Both the position numbers and the translations under genes were made by a program. Positions 36,782 to 45,669 of a stretch of 64,000 nucleotides of DNA are shown here, piece after piece. The DNA is taken from contig NZ_JAGTWY010000001.1 of the NCBI RefSeq assembly GCF_023657445.1, positions 1-64,000 of the forward strand, in the 5' to 3' direction. Source of the DNA: Marinobacter sediminum (lineage in GTDB: Bacteria; Pseudomonadota; Gammaproteobacteria; Pseudomonadales; Oleiphilaceae). Position 1 is the stretch's first letter; every line of letters starts with the position of its first letter. Below the pieces are notes generated by a model. The model ran no database searches, was not told where the DNA came from, and worked only from the letters and a program-made list of their open reading frames with translations.

Positions 36782-37896
36782 GGGGTGTCCTCCAGAGGCA
36801 GGAAGATGATGAAGTCGGTTCGTCCTGGTTCGCTCTCGCACTCAACCAGTCCATGGTGTTGTCCGATAATGCTCTGGGTGATGGATAAACCCAGGCCGGT
36901 GCCACTGGCACGGCCACTGATCATCGGATAGAAAACATTTTGCAGAAGATCCGGCGGAATGCCGGGCCCGTTATCAATAACATCGACACGGCACGCCAGT
37001 CGGTGGCGGCGATGACCAATAGTGAACTGGCGAAGAGCCCGGGTACGGAAAGTGATTGTCGGCGATTCCTGGCTGCTGTGACCGGCCCGAGTCTCAAAGG
37101 CCGCTTCCATGGCATTTCGGGCAATGTTGAGGAAGGCCTGTATCAGTTGTTCCTTGTCGCCGCGGAACTCGGGGATGCTGGGATCGTAGTCCCTGAGAAA
37201 TACCAGTCGGCCTTTACTCTCCGCTTCCAGAAGCGTTCCGACTCGCTCCAGCACTTCGTGAATATTGGTCGAGGCCAGCTTTAGCGCCTTGTTCGGCCCC
37301 AACATACGGTCGACCAGGCTGCGAAGGCGGTCTGCTTCGTCAATGATGACCCGTGTGTATTCCCGCTGATCCTCACTGTTCAGCTCCCGGTCAAGCAGCT
37401 GGGCTGCACCACGAATCCCGCCCAGCGGGTTCTTGATCTCGTGGGCCATGCCACGAACCAGGATCCGGGTCGTTTCCTGCTGGGAGATGATGTCTTCTTC
37501 CCGGCTGATGCGGAGCAACCGATCCCTGGGCTGTATTTCAATGAGCAGCTCTGCGGGGTCCAGGCTGACGGGTGTGACGGAATAATCCACGGTGAGACGG
37601 GTGCCACTGGTTAAAACGAACTCTGCCTCGCGACGAGTATAGGATTGGCCGTTTTCAACGGCGGCATAAAGGGTTGTCAGGGCATCTCTCGAATCCACCA
37701 GGATGTCGTTGAAAGGTTGCCCGTAGCTGCGGGTCATGCTGGTTTCAAACAGACTTTCTGCGGCCGGGTTCAGGTAACGGATCTTCAAGCTGTCCTCGAG
37801 CACCAGCACAGCAGTTGTCAGGCTGTCCAGAATGCTCTTGTATCCGCTTACGCTGGCCGAAGGCAATGCCATGAGTGAATCCCGTTGGCTCGACAT
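36778..37896 (-). CDS. glnL: Nitrogen regulation sensor histidine kinase NtrB
   Basis: NtrB/NRII (372 aa from this start), the cytoplasmic kinase/phosphatase for NtrC, controlled by PII. A PAS domain (about residues 15–120) is followed by the phospho-acceptor helix with GMAHEIKNPLGGIRGAAQLL. The HATPase domain has DNGPGIPPDLLQNVFYP and GRASGTGLGLSI. The start at 37896 (MSSQRDSLMALPS) is a judgement; the frame is open further upstream, and a shorter start at MALPS is possible. Confidence 0.94.
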   Translation of the reverse strand: MSSQRDSLMALPSASVSGYKSILDSLTTAVLVLEDSLKIRYLNPAAESLFETSMTRSYGQPFNDILVDSRDALTTLYAAVENGQSYTRREAEFVLTSGTRLTVDYSVTPVSLDPAELLIEIQPRDRLLRISREEDIISQQETTRILVRGMAHEIKNPLGGIRGAAQLLDRELNSEDQREYTRVIIDEADRLRSLVDRMLGPNKALKLASTNIHEVLERVGTLLEAESKGRLVFLRDYDPSIPEFRGDKEQLIQAFLNIARNAMEAAFETRAGHSSQESPTITFRTRALRQFTIGHRRHRLACRVDVIDNGPGIPPDLLQNVFYPMISGRASGTGLGLSITQSIIGQHHGLVECESEPGRTDFIIFLPLEDTP

Positions 37897-38088
37897 GATA
37901 AATGTGTTGACCCCCAAAGATTTGCAAAAAACGAACCACTTTGAGTCTTCGTGGGAAAAGATTGGGCTAAGGACGGGCATGGGCGCTATTTGGCGCATAA
38001 ACATGCCGTAAGCTGGTGCATATTCCTGGGGTTGGCAAAACCAGCTCAGACGAATCGCCCTGTTGCTGGTCAGAGTATGGCTTTTTTG

Positions 38089-38104
38089 TGGTGCGGGCGC
38101 ACCA
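38089..38104. promoter_or_regulatory. Perfect palindrome upstream of ntrB
   Basis: TGGTGCG and CGCACCA (38089–38095, 38098–38104) form a 16-bp palindrome with a 2-bp centre, between the DUF4124 gene and ntrB. It has no T-run in the minus direction. It reads like NtrC half-sites turned outward, so an operator is possible but not shown. Confidence 0.4.
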
Positions 38105-38121
38105 ATTCAGTGCGGATAAGT

Positions 38122-38646
38122 CTAGTTTGCCACGGAAGGGCGATGAACCGTAAAGGTGATTACCGGGCCGGTTTTTACCTGGACGCCATTCTCATCGACG
38201 ATATGTGCGCGAGCCTCATGAGTTCCGCGAAAGACATTGCTAACGGTGACCGTGCCCGAGGTAGTCTGCCCGACAGGCTGTCCGTCCAGGGTGACTTCGT
38301 ACTTGTGGCCATCCTGAAGGCCTGGCGCACTGCGAACCTCGAACTGGATATCACCGCTGCCGCTCTGGAAGGCCTGATTGTTTTCCGGGTAGGCGAAGGA
38401 AACGCTTTCGTACACTGAGCCTTCCCGTTTCACTTCCTCGCGAAGCTTGTCGGTTTCCCGGACATTCTGGGGCTTGGGAAGCGTAACCGTGGTGACAGGC
38501 TTTACCTTGATAGCCTCTGCACCATCGGACGGCTCGTCGGAGAATGTGACGTTGCCATAGGCATCTACATTTCGGTAGACCTCGGCACCTGCTGGGCCAG
38601 CCAGCAGGATCAGAGCTACGGCAAACAATCCGGTCCTTGGTTTCAT
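38122..38646 (-). CDS. DUF4124 domain-containing periplasmic protein
   Basis: Small exported protein (174 aa) of unknown function. The signal peptide is MKPRTGLFAVALILLAGPAG, followed by AEVYRNVDAYGNVTFSDEPS, the DUF4124 signature. The C-terminal half (about 85–170) looks like an Ig-like beta domain (DGHKYEVTLDGQPVGQTTSG). I use the ATG at 38646 behind AGGTG; a GTG at 38652 is in frame. A gene of this type commonly lies between glnA and ntrB in Pseudomonas relatives. Confidence 0.85.
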   Translation of the reverse strand: MKPRTGLFAVALILLAGPAGAEVYRNVDAYGNVTFSDEPSDGAEAIKVKPVTTVTLPKPQNVRETDKLREEVKREGSVYESVSFAYPENNQAFQSGSGDIQFEVRSAPGLQDGHKYEVTLDGQPVGQTTSGTVTVSNVFRGTHEARAHIVDENGVQVKTGPVITFTVHRPSVAN

Positions 38647-38764
38647 AAGCACACCTGTTTCGATTGTTTTATTGATTATCTGCGGCTCCCGGAGTCATTT
38701 CAACGCCTGCGGGGCGAGTTGTTGGTTACATATCGTTAAGGGCGGGGCGATTGTTAGCGCCCTC

Positions 38765-38796
38765 AAAAAAAAGCCCCGCACAGGGCGGGGCTTTTT
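38765..38796 (-). terminator. Rho-independent terminator of glnA
   Basis: A 12-bp stem (38768–38779 with 38785–38796) with a GCCCCGC core. It is followed on the minus strand by eight T. The symmetric T-run on the plus side makes it potentially bidirectional. It separates glnA from the DUF4124–ntrBC genes. Confidence 0.9.
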
Positions 38797-38823
38797 CACA
38801 ACACCGAATGAACGGGCTGTTTT

Positions 38824-40227
38824 TTAGCAGGAGTAGTAAAGCTCGAACTCGACCGGATGTGTGGTCATGTTCAGACGCTCGACTTCGCCGCGCTTCAGTT
38901 CGACGTAACCCTGGATCATGTCTTCAGTGAAGACGCCACCGCGGGTCAGGAACTCGTGGTCTCCTTCCAGGCAATCCAGAGCTTCGGCCAGAGTTTCGGC
39001 TACGACCGGAATGTTCAGAGCCTCTTCCTTCGGCAGGTCGTACAGGTCCTTGTCCATGGCATCGCCAGGGTGGATCTTGTTCTGGATGCCGTCGAGGCCA
39101 GCCATCATCAGGGCGGCGAAGGCCAGGTACGGGTTGGCCGACGCATCCGGGAAGCGCACTTCGATACGACGTGCTTTCGGGCTGTTCACGTACGGAATAC
39201 GGATGGAAGCAGAGCGGTTACGGGCGGAGTAGGCCAGCATAACCGGAGCTTCAAAGCCCGGAACGAGACGCTTGTATGAGTTGGTAGAGCTGTTGGTGAA
39301 GGCGTTGATGGCCTTGGCGTGCTTGATAACACCACCAATGTAGTACAGTGCTGACTCGCTCAGACCCGCGTAGCTGTCGCCTGCAAACAGGTTCTTGCCG
39401 TCTTTGCTCAGGGACATGTGTACGTGCATACCGGAACCGTTGTCACCAACAACTGGCTTCGGCATAAAGGTAGCAGTCTTGCCATAGGCATGAGCGACGT
39501 TGTGTACGCAGTACTTCAGGATCTGAACTTCGTCAGCCTTCTTGGTCAGCGTGTTGGCGCCAACACCGATTTCACACTGGCCGGCGGTGCCCACTTCGTG
39601 GTGATGTACTTCGATGTCCAGGCCCATGGACTCCATGGCGGCACACATGGCGCCACGCAGGTCGTGCAGGCTGTCTACCGGCGGAACCGGGAAGTAACCG
39701 CCTTTCACGCCAGGACGGTGACCAATGTTGTTGCGGTCAAAGTCTTCACCGGAAACCCAGGCGGCTTCCTCGGAGTGGATGGAGTAGCCCGCGCCTTTCA
39801 TGTCCACTTCCCACTTGACCGAGTCAAATACGAAGAATTCCGGCTCAGGGCCGAACAGGGCGCCATCAGCAATGCCGGTGGACTTGAGGTATTCCTCTGC
39901 ACGGCGGGCAACAGAGCGTGGGTCACGCTCGTAACCCTGCATGGTAGAAGGCTCTACGATGTCGCAGGTGATATTGAGAGTGGTTTCTTCGGTGAACGGG
40001 TCAAGAACGGAGCTGGAGTCGTCCGGCATCAGGATCATGTCGGATTCGTTGATGCCCTTCCAGCCGGAGATTGAAGAGCCGTCGAACATCTTGCCGTCAG
40101 CGAAGAAGTCTTCGTCTACCTCTGAAGCTGGCAGGGTTACGTGCTGCTCTTTACCGCGGCTGTCGGTAAAGCGCAGATCGACCCATTTGACTTCGTGTTC
40201 TTTGATCAAATCAACTGTCTTGGACAT
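38824..40227 (-). CDS. glnA: Glutamine synthetase, type I
   Basis: GlnA (467 aa), which makes glutamine from glutamate, ammonia and ATP as a dodecamer. The N-terminal beta-grasp part contains [18 protein letters not shown]. The catalytic domain has [10 protein letters not shown], the ATP/glutamate-binding [17 protein letters not shown] and [10 protein letters not shown]. The adenylylation tyrosine is in DLYDLPKEE (about residue 395), so activity should be controlled by GlnE, encoded in this window. Expression should be controlled by NtrC from the upstream sigma-54 promoter. Confidence 0.98.
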   Translation of the reverse strand: MSKTVDLIKEHEVKWVDLRFTDSRGKEQHVTLPASEVDEDFFADGKMFDGSSISGWKGINESDMILMPDDSSSVLDPFTEETTLNITCDIVEPSTMQGYERDPRSVARRAEEYLKSTGIADGALFGPEPEFFVFDSVKWEVDMKGAGYSIHSEEAAWVSGEDFDRNNIGHRPGVKGGYFPVPPVDSLHDLRGAMCAAMESMGLDIEVHHHEVGTAGQCEIGVGANTLTKKADEVQILKYCVHNVAHAYGKTATFMPKPVVGDNGSGMHVHMSLSKDGKNLFAGDSYAGLSESALYYIGGVIKHAKAINAFTNSSTNSYKRLVPGFEAPVMLAYSARNRSASIRIPYVNSPKARRIEVRFPDASANPYLAFAALMMAGLDGIQNKIHPGDAMDKDLYDLPKEEALNIPVVAETLAEALDCLEGDHEFLTRGGVFTEDMIQGYVELKRGEVERLNMTTHPVEFELYYSC

Positions 40228-40383
40228 TGTGCATGCTCCGTAAGTTATCCCGTTTCAACGGGCGTATTCATGTTCGTGTTGCCGGATCGCTCAGGGCACC
40301 TGAGTTCCGATCTGTTATTCAGGCTTTCGCAGCTTAGCAAATGCCGTTACCACTTACCTGCAAATTTCGGCTGTTTTCGATAA

Positions 40384-40399
40384 AGCAAGGCTCTTGCCA
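40384..40399 (-). promoter_or_regulatory. Sigma-54 promoter of glnA
   Basis: On the minus strand TGGCAAG-N4-TTGCT matches the -24/-12 consensus TGGCACG-N4-TTGCW with one change and exact GG-to-GC spacing. Transcription should begin near 40373, giving a leader of about 146 nt to the glnA ATG. Confidence 0.8.
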
Positions 40400-40496
40400 A
40401 TTTTTAGGGCACACGCCAGAATGCTTTAATGGCAAGGGTTTCCGCCGTATTGGGCCTGTTAGCGACGAGGCATTGGTGCAGTCTGACCGCAAAGAA

Positions 40497-40513
40497 AGCA
40501 CCAAAAAAGTGCA
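40497..40513. promoter_or_regulatory. NtrC-binding site
   Basis: AGCACC-N5-AGTGCA matches TGCACC-N5-GGTGCA at 10 of 12 positions. Its centre lies about 130 bp upstream of the predicted glnA start point, a normal enhancer distance. Two half-sites flank it. Confidence 0.7.
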
Positions 40514-40770
40514 TAATGATGGGGGAGTGCACCAAATAAAGGCGGAAAGGTTGATTGGTGAATAAGCGTTTTTCTTCATATTAACGACACGGAGTTTTCG
40601 ATATACTTCGCGCCTCCTCATTTATACCCTGATTCGGACAGCCAGTCGGGGCTGGTGCCGCCCGGCACCGGACAATGGGTTCATTTTACGGATTTGAGAC
40701 GGCATGTGAGAGGCTTCGCCTCCTTAAGACCCTCTCAGGTCAAAGAAAAGCATGCCGCAGGATTAAAGTT

Positions 40771-42582
40771 GTGATTGATAAGCTTCGTAATATCGCCATC
40801 ATCGCCCACGTCGACCATGGTAAAACCACACTCGTAGACAAGTTGCTGCGTCAGTCCGGCACGTTGGAGCGCAAAGAGCTCGAGAGCGAGCGTGTGATGG
40901 ATTCCAACGATCAGGAAAAAGAGCGTGGCATTACCATCCTCGCCAAGAACACGGCGCTGAAATGGCATGACTATGACATCAACATCGTCGACACGCCGGG
41001 TCACGCCGACTTCGGTGGGGAAGTCGAGCGGGTTATGAGCATGGTCGATTGTGTGTTGCTGGTGGTCGACTCCATCGACGGACCGATGCCGCAGACCCGC
41101 TTTGTGACCCAGAAAGCCTTCGATGCGGGCCTGCGCCCGATTGTGGTCGTGAACAAGATTGACCGTCCGGGCGCGCGTCCGGACTGGGTGGTTGACCAGG
41201 TGTTCGATCTGTTTGACAACCTGGGTGCCACCGACGAACAGCTGGACTTCCCGATTGTCTTTGCCAGTGCCCTGAACGGCATCGCCGGGATGGATCACGA
41301 GAATCTGGATGACAACATGGACGCCGTGTTCCAGGCAATCGTTGATCATGTGCCAGCGCCCAATGTCGATCTTGATGGCCCGTTCCAGATGCAGATTTCC
41401 CAGCTGGATTACAATAGCTTCCTGGGCGTGATTGGTATCGGCCGCATTGCGCGGGGCAAGGTTAAGACCAATTCGCCCGTGACCGCGATCGGCGCCAACG
41501 GTAAGAAGCGCAATGGTCGAATCCTCAAGATCATGGGGCACTCCGGTCTGCAGCGTGTGGAAGTCGACGAAGCACAAGCGGGTGATATCGTTTGTGTGAG
41601 CGGAATGGATGAGCTGTTCATCTCGGATACATTGTGCGATCAATCCAACGTTGAGGCGTTGCCGGCATTGACGGTGGACGAGCCTACGGTATCCATGACC
41701 TTCCAGGTTAACGACTCGCCGTTTGCGGGCAGGGAAGGTAAGTACGTTACCAGTCGCAACATCAAAGAGCGGCTAGAGAAAGAGCTGCTGCATAACGTCG
41801 CACTGCGGGTTGAAGAGGGCGACTCGGCGGACAAGTTCAAGGTGTCCGGCCGTGGTGAGCTGCATCTGTCGGTGCTGATTGAGAACATGCGTCGCGAAAA
41901 CTTCGAGCTGGCTGTGGGTCGCCCTGAAGTAGTTATTCGTGAAGTTGATGGTGAGAAGCAGGAGCCCTACGAGAACGTCATTGTCGACATCGAGGAGCAG
42001 CACCAGGGGCCCGTGATGGAGCAGATGGGTCTGCGGAAAGGTGACCTGACCAACATGGTGCCGGATGGAAAGGGGCGCATGCGTCTCGATTACACGATTC
42101 CTGCGCGTGGTCTTATCGGGTTCCGAAATACCTTTCTGACCATGACTTCCGGCACCGGTATTCTGACATCTACCTTTAGCCACTATGGCCCGATCAAAGT
42201 CGGCGATGTCACCAGTCGCCAGAACGGTGTGCTGGTGTCCATGGCAACCGGTACTGCGCTGACCTACTCGCTGGAAACGCTCCAGAGTCGCGGTAAGTTG
42301 TTCCTGGATCCAGGTCAGGAGATCTATGAGGGCCAGTTGTGTGGTATTCATAGCCGTGACAACGATATGGTCATGAACCCGACCAAGGGCAAGAAGCTCG
42401 ACAACATGCGAGCCTCCGGCAAGGATGAGGTCATAGCTCTGGTGCCGCCGATCAAGTTCACCCTCGAACAGGCATTGGAGTTTATCGATGATGACGAGCT
42501 GGTGGAGGTGACGCCTAAATCAATCCGTCTGCGCAAGAAGCTGCTGACTGAAAATGAGCGCAAGCGCGCCAAGAAAAAGTAA
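40771..42582 (+). CDS. typA: Ribosome-associated GTPase TypA/BipA
   Basis: TypA/BipA (603 aa), a translational GTPase related to EF-G that assists 50S assembly and stress adaptation. The G1 loop is [15 protein letters not shown] (from about residue 12), G2/G3 are GITILAKN and [12 protein letters not shown], and G4 is NKIDR. The C-terminal BipA-specific part includes [21 protein letters not shown] choose the GTG at 40771 (reading [17 protein letters not shown]) because all relatives begin there; the frame is open 96 bp upstream. Confidence 0.96.
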   Translation: MIDKLRNIAIIAHVDHGKTTLVDKLLRQSGTLERKELESERVMDSNDQEKERGITILAKNTALKWHDYDINIVDTPGHADFGGEVERVMSMVDCVLLVVDSIDGPMPQTRFVTQKAFDAGLRPIVVVNKIDRPGARPDWVVDQVFDLFDNLGATDEQLDFPIVFASALNGIAGMDHENLDDNMDAVFQAIVDHVPAPNVDLDGPFQMQISQLDYNSFLGVIGIGRIARGKVKTNSPVTAIGANGKKRNGRILKIMGHSGLQRVEVDEAQAGDIVCVSGMDELFISDTLCDQSNVEALPALTVDEPTVSMTFQVNDSPFAGREGKYVTSRNIKERLEKELLHNVALRVEEGDSADKFKVSGRGELHLSVLIENMRRENFELAVGRPEVVIREVDGEKQEPYENVIVDIEEQHQGPVMEQMGLRKGDLTNMVPDGKGRMRLDYTIPARGLIGFRNTFLTMTSGTGILTSTFSHYGPIKVGDVTSRQNGVLVSMATGTALTYSLETLQSRGKLFLDPGQEIYEGQLCGIHSRDNDMVMNPTKGKKLDNMRASGKDEVIALVPPIKFTLEQALEFIDDDELVEVTPKSIRLRKKLLTENERKRAKKK

Positions 42583-42603
42583 ATCCCTGCTTGGGATTGT
42601 GGA

Positions 42604-42638
42604 GGGGCAGATCACTCGTGATCTGCCCCTTTTTTTTT
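42604..42638 (+). terminator. Rho-independent terminator of typA
   Basis: A GC-rich stem of 10–12 bp (42604–42615 with 42618–42629) is followed by nine T, 21 bp after the typA stop. Confidence 0.92.
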
Positions 42639-42680
42639 ACTTCAGCTACACTCCGGTAAATTCCTTGTCCGGAACAGCTC

Positions 42681-43643
42681 ATGCTCAACCTTTATCCTGA
42701 AATCAAGCCATATGCCCGGCATCGCATTGCGGTTGATCCCCCTCACGAGCTCTATCTTGAAGAAAGCGGAAACCCCGATGGTATTCCCGTCATCGTGATT
42801 CACGGCGGGCCAGGTGGCGGCTGTGAGGACTATCATCGGCAGTTTTTCGATGCCGAGCGTTTCCGCATTATTCTCATGGATCAACGAGGATCAGGGCGGT
42901 CAACGCCACTGGCTGAACTCGAGGGTAACAGTACCGGCAAGCTGGTTGAGGATATGGAAACGGTCCGCTCATTCCTGGGTGTCGACCAGTGGCTGCTGTT
43001 CGGAGGAAGCTGGGGGTCAACGTTGAGTCTGGTATACGCTCAGACCCACCCTGAGAAAGTGCTGGGTCTGGTGTTGCGCGGCATCTTTCTGTGTCGTCCC
43101 CGCGATATTCAGTGGTTCTATCAGGACGGTGCCAGCAGGGTCTTTCCCGATTACTGGGAAGCGTTTGAAAGCCAGATTCCTGAGGCTGAGCGGAGCGACA
43201 TGGTTTCTGCTTATTATAGAAGGCTTACCAGTACCAACGAGCTGGAACAGATCCAGGCCGCAAAGGCCTGGTCAATTTGGGAAGGGCGCTGTGCCACTCT
43301 GCATCCCAACCCGAAAGTCGTTGACCACTTCGGGCACCCGCATGTGGCGATCGCACTGGCGCGGATTGAGTGCCACTATTTTATGAATTCCGCGTTTCTG
43401 GAGCCTGATCAGATCGTTCGCGATGCCAGTAAGCTCGCTGATATCCCCGGGATTATCGTGCACGGGCGTTATGATATGGTCTGTCCGCTTGAGAATGCCC
43501 TTGCGCTTAGCAGAGCTTGGCCGGAAGCCACGCTGCGCATCATGCGGGATGCCGGGCATTCCGCCTCCGAGCCAGCGATTGTGGACGCCTTGATCAGGGG
43601 GGTTGAAGAGGTTGTTGCCAAATCGGGGAAAAGTGTGAGCTAG
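42681..43643 (+). CDS. pip: Prolyl aminopeptidase
   Basis: Proline iminopeptidase (320 aa), an alpha/beta-hydrolase that removes N-terminal proline. The oxyanion-hole motif is HGGPGGG (about residues 41–47). The nucleophile is Ser in GGSWGSTLSL (about 111–120), and MDQRGSGRSTP is a family signature. The acid and His are probably in HGRYDMVCP and DAGHSA. It is cytoplasmic, with no signal peptide. dtd follows 91 bp later, the order seen in Pseudomonas. Confidence 0.94.
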   Translation: MLNLYPEIKPYARHRIAVDPPHELYLEESGNPDGIPVIVIHGGPGGGCEDYHRQFFDAERFRIILMDQRGSGRSTPLAELEGNSTGKLVEDMETVRSFLGVDQWLLFGGSWGSTLSLVYAQTHPEKVLGLVLRGIFLCRPRDIQWFYQDGASRVFPDYWEAFESQIPEAERSDMVSAYYRRLTSTNELEQIQAAKAWSIWEGRCATLHPNPKVVDHFGHPHVAIALARIECHYFMNSAFLEPDQIVRDASKLADIPGIIVHGRYDMVCPLENALALSRAWPEATLRIMRDAGHSASEPAIVDALIRGVEEVVAKSGKSVS

Positions 43644-43658
43644 TCGTGAGTTGTAATG

Positions 43659-43702
43659 TTGCCGCTGCGGGCGGGCATCGATAGAATGGCAATCATTCTT
43701 AT
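43659..43702 (+). promoter_or_regulatory. dtd promoter with overlapping Fur-like box
   Basis: TTGCCG (43659–43664), a 17-bp spacer and TAGAAT (43682–43687) precede dtd by about 47 bp. Over the -10 and start region lies an inverted repeat AGAATG-N5-CATTCT (43683–43699). The segment 43685–43702 resembles a Fur box: TGGCAAT-C-ATTCTTA agrees with TGATAAT-N-ATTATCA at 10 of 14 positions. Confidence 0.45.
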
Positions 43703-43734
43703 TTTCGTGCATTCGAATTTTTCCAGGAAAACGA

Positions 43735-44184
43735 ATGAAAGGGCTTATCCAGAGAGTTTCGGAAGCCAGTGTCATGGTGGAGGGAGAGCAAATTGCCTGT
43801 ATTGGCGCCGGGCTTTTGTTATTGCTTGGTATAGAGCGTGGAGATGAAAAGGCTCAGGCAAGGGCGTTGTGCCGAAAAATTCTAACCTATCGTGTTTTCC
43901 CCGATGATCATGGCCGAATGAACCGGAGTCTGAGCGACATTGGTGGCTCGCTTCTGGTTGTCCCACAGTTCACTCTTGCGGCAGATACGTCTTCCGGCAC
44001 GCGTCCGGGGTTTTCGACGGCAGCCAAACCGGAGGTGGCCAGCGAACTCTATGATTTTTTCGTTAGCGAGGCCCGCTCTATGATCGCAGAAGCAAGAGTA
44101 GGTGAGGGCCAATTTGGTGCTGACATGAAAGTTCAACTGGTAAACGATGGGCCGGTTACTTTTCTGTTGGAAGAAAATCCATAA
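43735..44184 (+). CDS. dtd: D-aminoacyl-tRNA deacylase
   Basis: DTD (149 aa) hydrolyses D-aminoacyl-tRNAs (and Gly-tRNA-Ala), keeping D-residues out of translation. The N-terminus MKGLIQRVSEASVMVEGEQI and the C-terminal NDGPVTFLLEE with the Gly-cisPro motif are diagnostic. The catalytic QFTLAADT segment (about residues 79–86) is kept, but the residue before it is Pro instead of the usual Ser. Dimeric cytoplasmic enzyme. Confidence 0.95.
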   Translation: MKGLIQRVSEASVMVEGEQIACIGAGLLLLLGIERGDEKAQARALCRKILTYRVFPDDHGRMNRSLSDIGGSLLVVPQFTLAADTSSGTRPGFSTAAKPEVASELYDFFVSEARSMIAEARVGEGQFGADMKVQLVNDGPVTFLLEENP

Positions 44185-44195
44185 CTGCCTTTCAG

Positions 44196-44248
44196 TTACG
44201 CACCATTGCTGGGCGGTGAGGTGTCCGGTGTTTTTTCTTGGTGCGTAA
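44196..44248 (+). repeat. 10-bp inverted repeat downstream of dtd
   Basis: TTACGCACCA (44196–44205) and TGGTGCGTAA (44239–44248) are perfect complements around a 33-nt loop that itself holds a T6 run. It starts 11 bp after the dtd stop. It may stabilise or end the dtd transcript. Confidence 0.5.
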
Positions 44249-44514
44249 AAGTGCCTATAGTGAGGCGGTTTCAGGCGATTACATGATTAAAAGTGTTTTA
44301 ACGTTATGATTAATAAAGATTTAAATGATTCTGGCCCCGGATTTGAAACACAAGAGCCACGGAGCTTCTGAGTACCGGAAAGCATAAATACTTGCGTTTC
44401 TGGTGCCAAAAAAGCTAAAAATGCACCGCCAAATGTTTGCAAAAACAGGTTCATTGTATTAAAACAGTTTCATCATGCAGGGCTTTAAGAAGGTTCTGTA
44501 AGTGGTTGAGCTGT

Positions 44515-44540
44515 AAAGACCTGTTTAGAGACAGGTTTTA
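44515..44540 (+). terminator. Weak terminator-like hairpin upstream of porin 1
   Basis: ACCTGT (44519–44524) pairs with ACAGGT (44531–44536), extendable by A·T and G·T pairs, and is followed by TTT. The stem is weak; it may be an attenuator or a fortuitous structure in the leader. Confidence 0.35.
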
Positions 44541-44565
44541 ATAATCAGAAGAAAAGTTATCTTTG

Positions 44566-44583
44566 GTGTCACAGAACTGACAC
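44566..44583. promoter_or_regulatory. Operator-like palindrome upstream of porin 1
   Basis: GTGTCA-N6-TGACAC is a perfect 6-bp inverted repeat 108 bp before the porin start. It is a plausible binding site for a dimeric regulator, which I cannot name. Confidence 0.4.
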
Positions 44584-44691
44584 AGAGGTAATGCAGAATC
44601 TGGCACATCCAGCCCGACTGGTGGTGCCTTAAAAAATCGGGATAAGAACCCGTCGCTAAAACCTGAGTTAACTCAAAAAGGAAGACGCAAC

Positions 44692-45669
44692 ATGAAAAAA
44701 ACGCTTCTAGCATCCGCTATCGCTGCTGCCACTGCATTTTCTGGCGCAGCCGCTGCTGCCGAAATGCCGACCGTTTACGGTAACATTCAGTACGCGCTGA
44801 TCTATGACGATGTCAAAGGTGGTGACAACGGCATCAATCATCGTGACAACGGAAGCACCCTGGGTGTTTCGCATGACCACGAAATTGCTCCGGGTATTAC
44901 CGGCTTCTTCAAATTGGAACTCGAAGGCATCAACGCCGATGATAAAGCCGCTAGCAACGGCATTGACTCTCTGGACGAAGCCTACATCGGTGTTAAGGGC
45001 GACAGCTTTGGCCAAGTATGGGTTGGTTCTGACGACTCTACATACGAGCGCGCCATTGATACCATCGCCAACTTCTACGAAGCGGCTGATGGAAGCATCG
45101 GTGGGTCCTACGACACGGGCGAAGGCGACCTGATCCAATACGCTTCACCCTCTTTCGGCGGCCTGACTGTTGGCGCAGCGGTCCAGGTAAATGGCGATGG
45201 CACCACCGGTGGTAAATCCTATCCTTACCAGCTGGCGGCCATCTACGCCGTAGATAACCTGGAGCTGGCAGTCGCCATGGACTCCAACGACGGCACGACT
45301 GGATACTCCAGCACCACCGCTGACGTGAATAATGAAAATACCTATGGTCTGCGTGCTACCTATTCCATGGGCGACATGAGCCTTACTGGTGAGTATCAGA
45401 CCCGTAAAGATGTTGGCGACCTGTACGGGATTCAGGGTGTTTACGCTTTGGGTGCGAACCAGTTCGCACTGTCATATGAAATGGCAGTTGCTGACGACGC
45501 AGCTGATACAGAGCAGAACACTGTGACTCTGCAGGCCCTGCACAACGTTTCTGACAACATGTACGTGTACGTTGAAGGCTACCTCGGTGGTGGTGACGAC
45601 GGCGTATACGGTGTTGCCGACGAGAGCGAAGCTTCAGTCGCAGCTCTTGGTGCTGTTTACTACTTCTGA
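44692..45669 (+). CDS. OmpC-like general porin (copy 1)
   Basis: Gram-negative porin (325 aa) of the outer membrane, predicted trimer of 16-strand barrels for small hydrophilic solutes. The signal peptide MKKTLLASAIAAATAFSGAA is cleaved near AAAAAE. The mature start MPTVYGNIQYALIYDD and the C-terminal VAALGAVYYF with terminal Phe are typical. It is very acidic, as in marine porins. It is strongly similar along its whole length to the next gene; shared blocks include DNGSTLGVSHDHEIAPGITG and TGEGDLIQYASPS. Confidence 0.9.
   Translation: MKKTLLASAIAAATAFSGAAAAAEMPTVYGNIQYALIYDDVKGGDNGINHRDNGSTLGVSHDHEIAPGITGFFKLELEGINADDKAASNGIDSLDEAYIGVKGDSFGQVWVGSDDSTYERAIDTIANFYEAADGSIGGSYDTGEGDLIQYASPSFGGLTVGAAVQVNGDGTTGGKSYPYQLAAIYAVDNLELAVAMDSNDGTTGYSSTTADVNNENTYGLRATYSMGDMSLTGEYQTRKDVGDLYGIQGVYALGANQFALSYEMAVADDAADTEQNTVTLQALHNVSDNMYVYVEGYLGGGDDGVYGVADESEASVAALGAVYYF

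Larger units (their letters stand above)
40228..40770. other. glnA–typA divergent intergenic region
   Basis: A 543-bp stretch with no credible gene. It holds the glnA sigma-54 promoter and an NtrC-type site with extra TGCACC/GGTGCA half-sites (40475–40480 and 40528–40533). A possible typA -10 box TATACT lies at 40602–40607 with a weak -35 region. The typA leader would be about 155 nt. Confidence 0.6.
44185..44691. other. 507-bp non-coding region before the first porin
   Basis: No credible gene. It is more AT-rich than its surroundings. It contains a long inverted repeat (44196–44205 with 44239–44248), a hairpin with TTTTAA tail (44515–44540) and a palindrome GTGTCA-N6-TGACAC (44566–44583). 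It ends in the porin Shine–Dalgarno region AAAAAGGAAGAC. The porin promoter is probably here, but I cannot place it with confidence. Confidence 0.5.

Noticed and set aside
44525..44713. 62-codon minus-strand open frame before porin 1
   Set aside because: It overlaps the porin signal peptide, has no ribosome-binding site and its product has no recognisable features.
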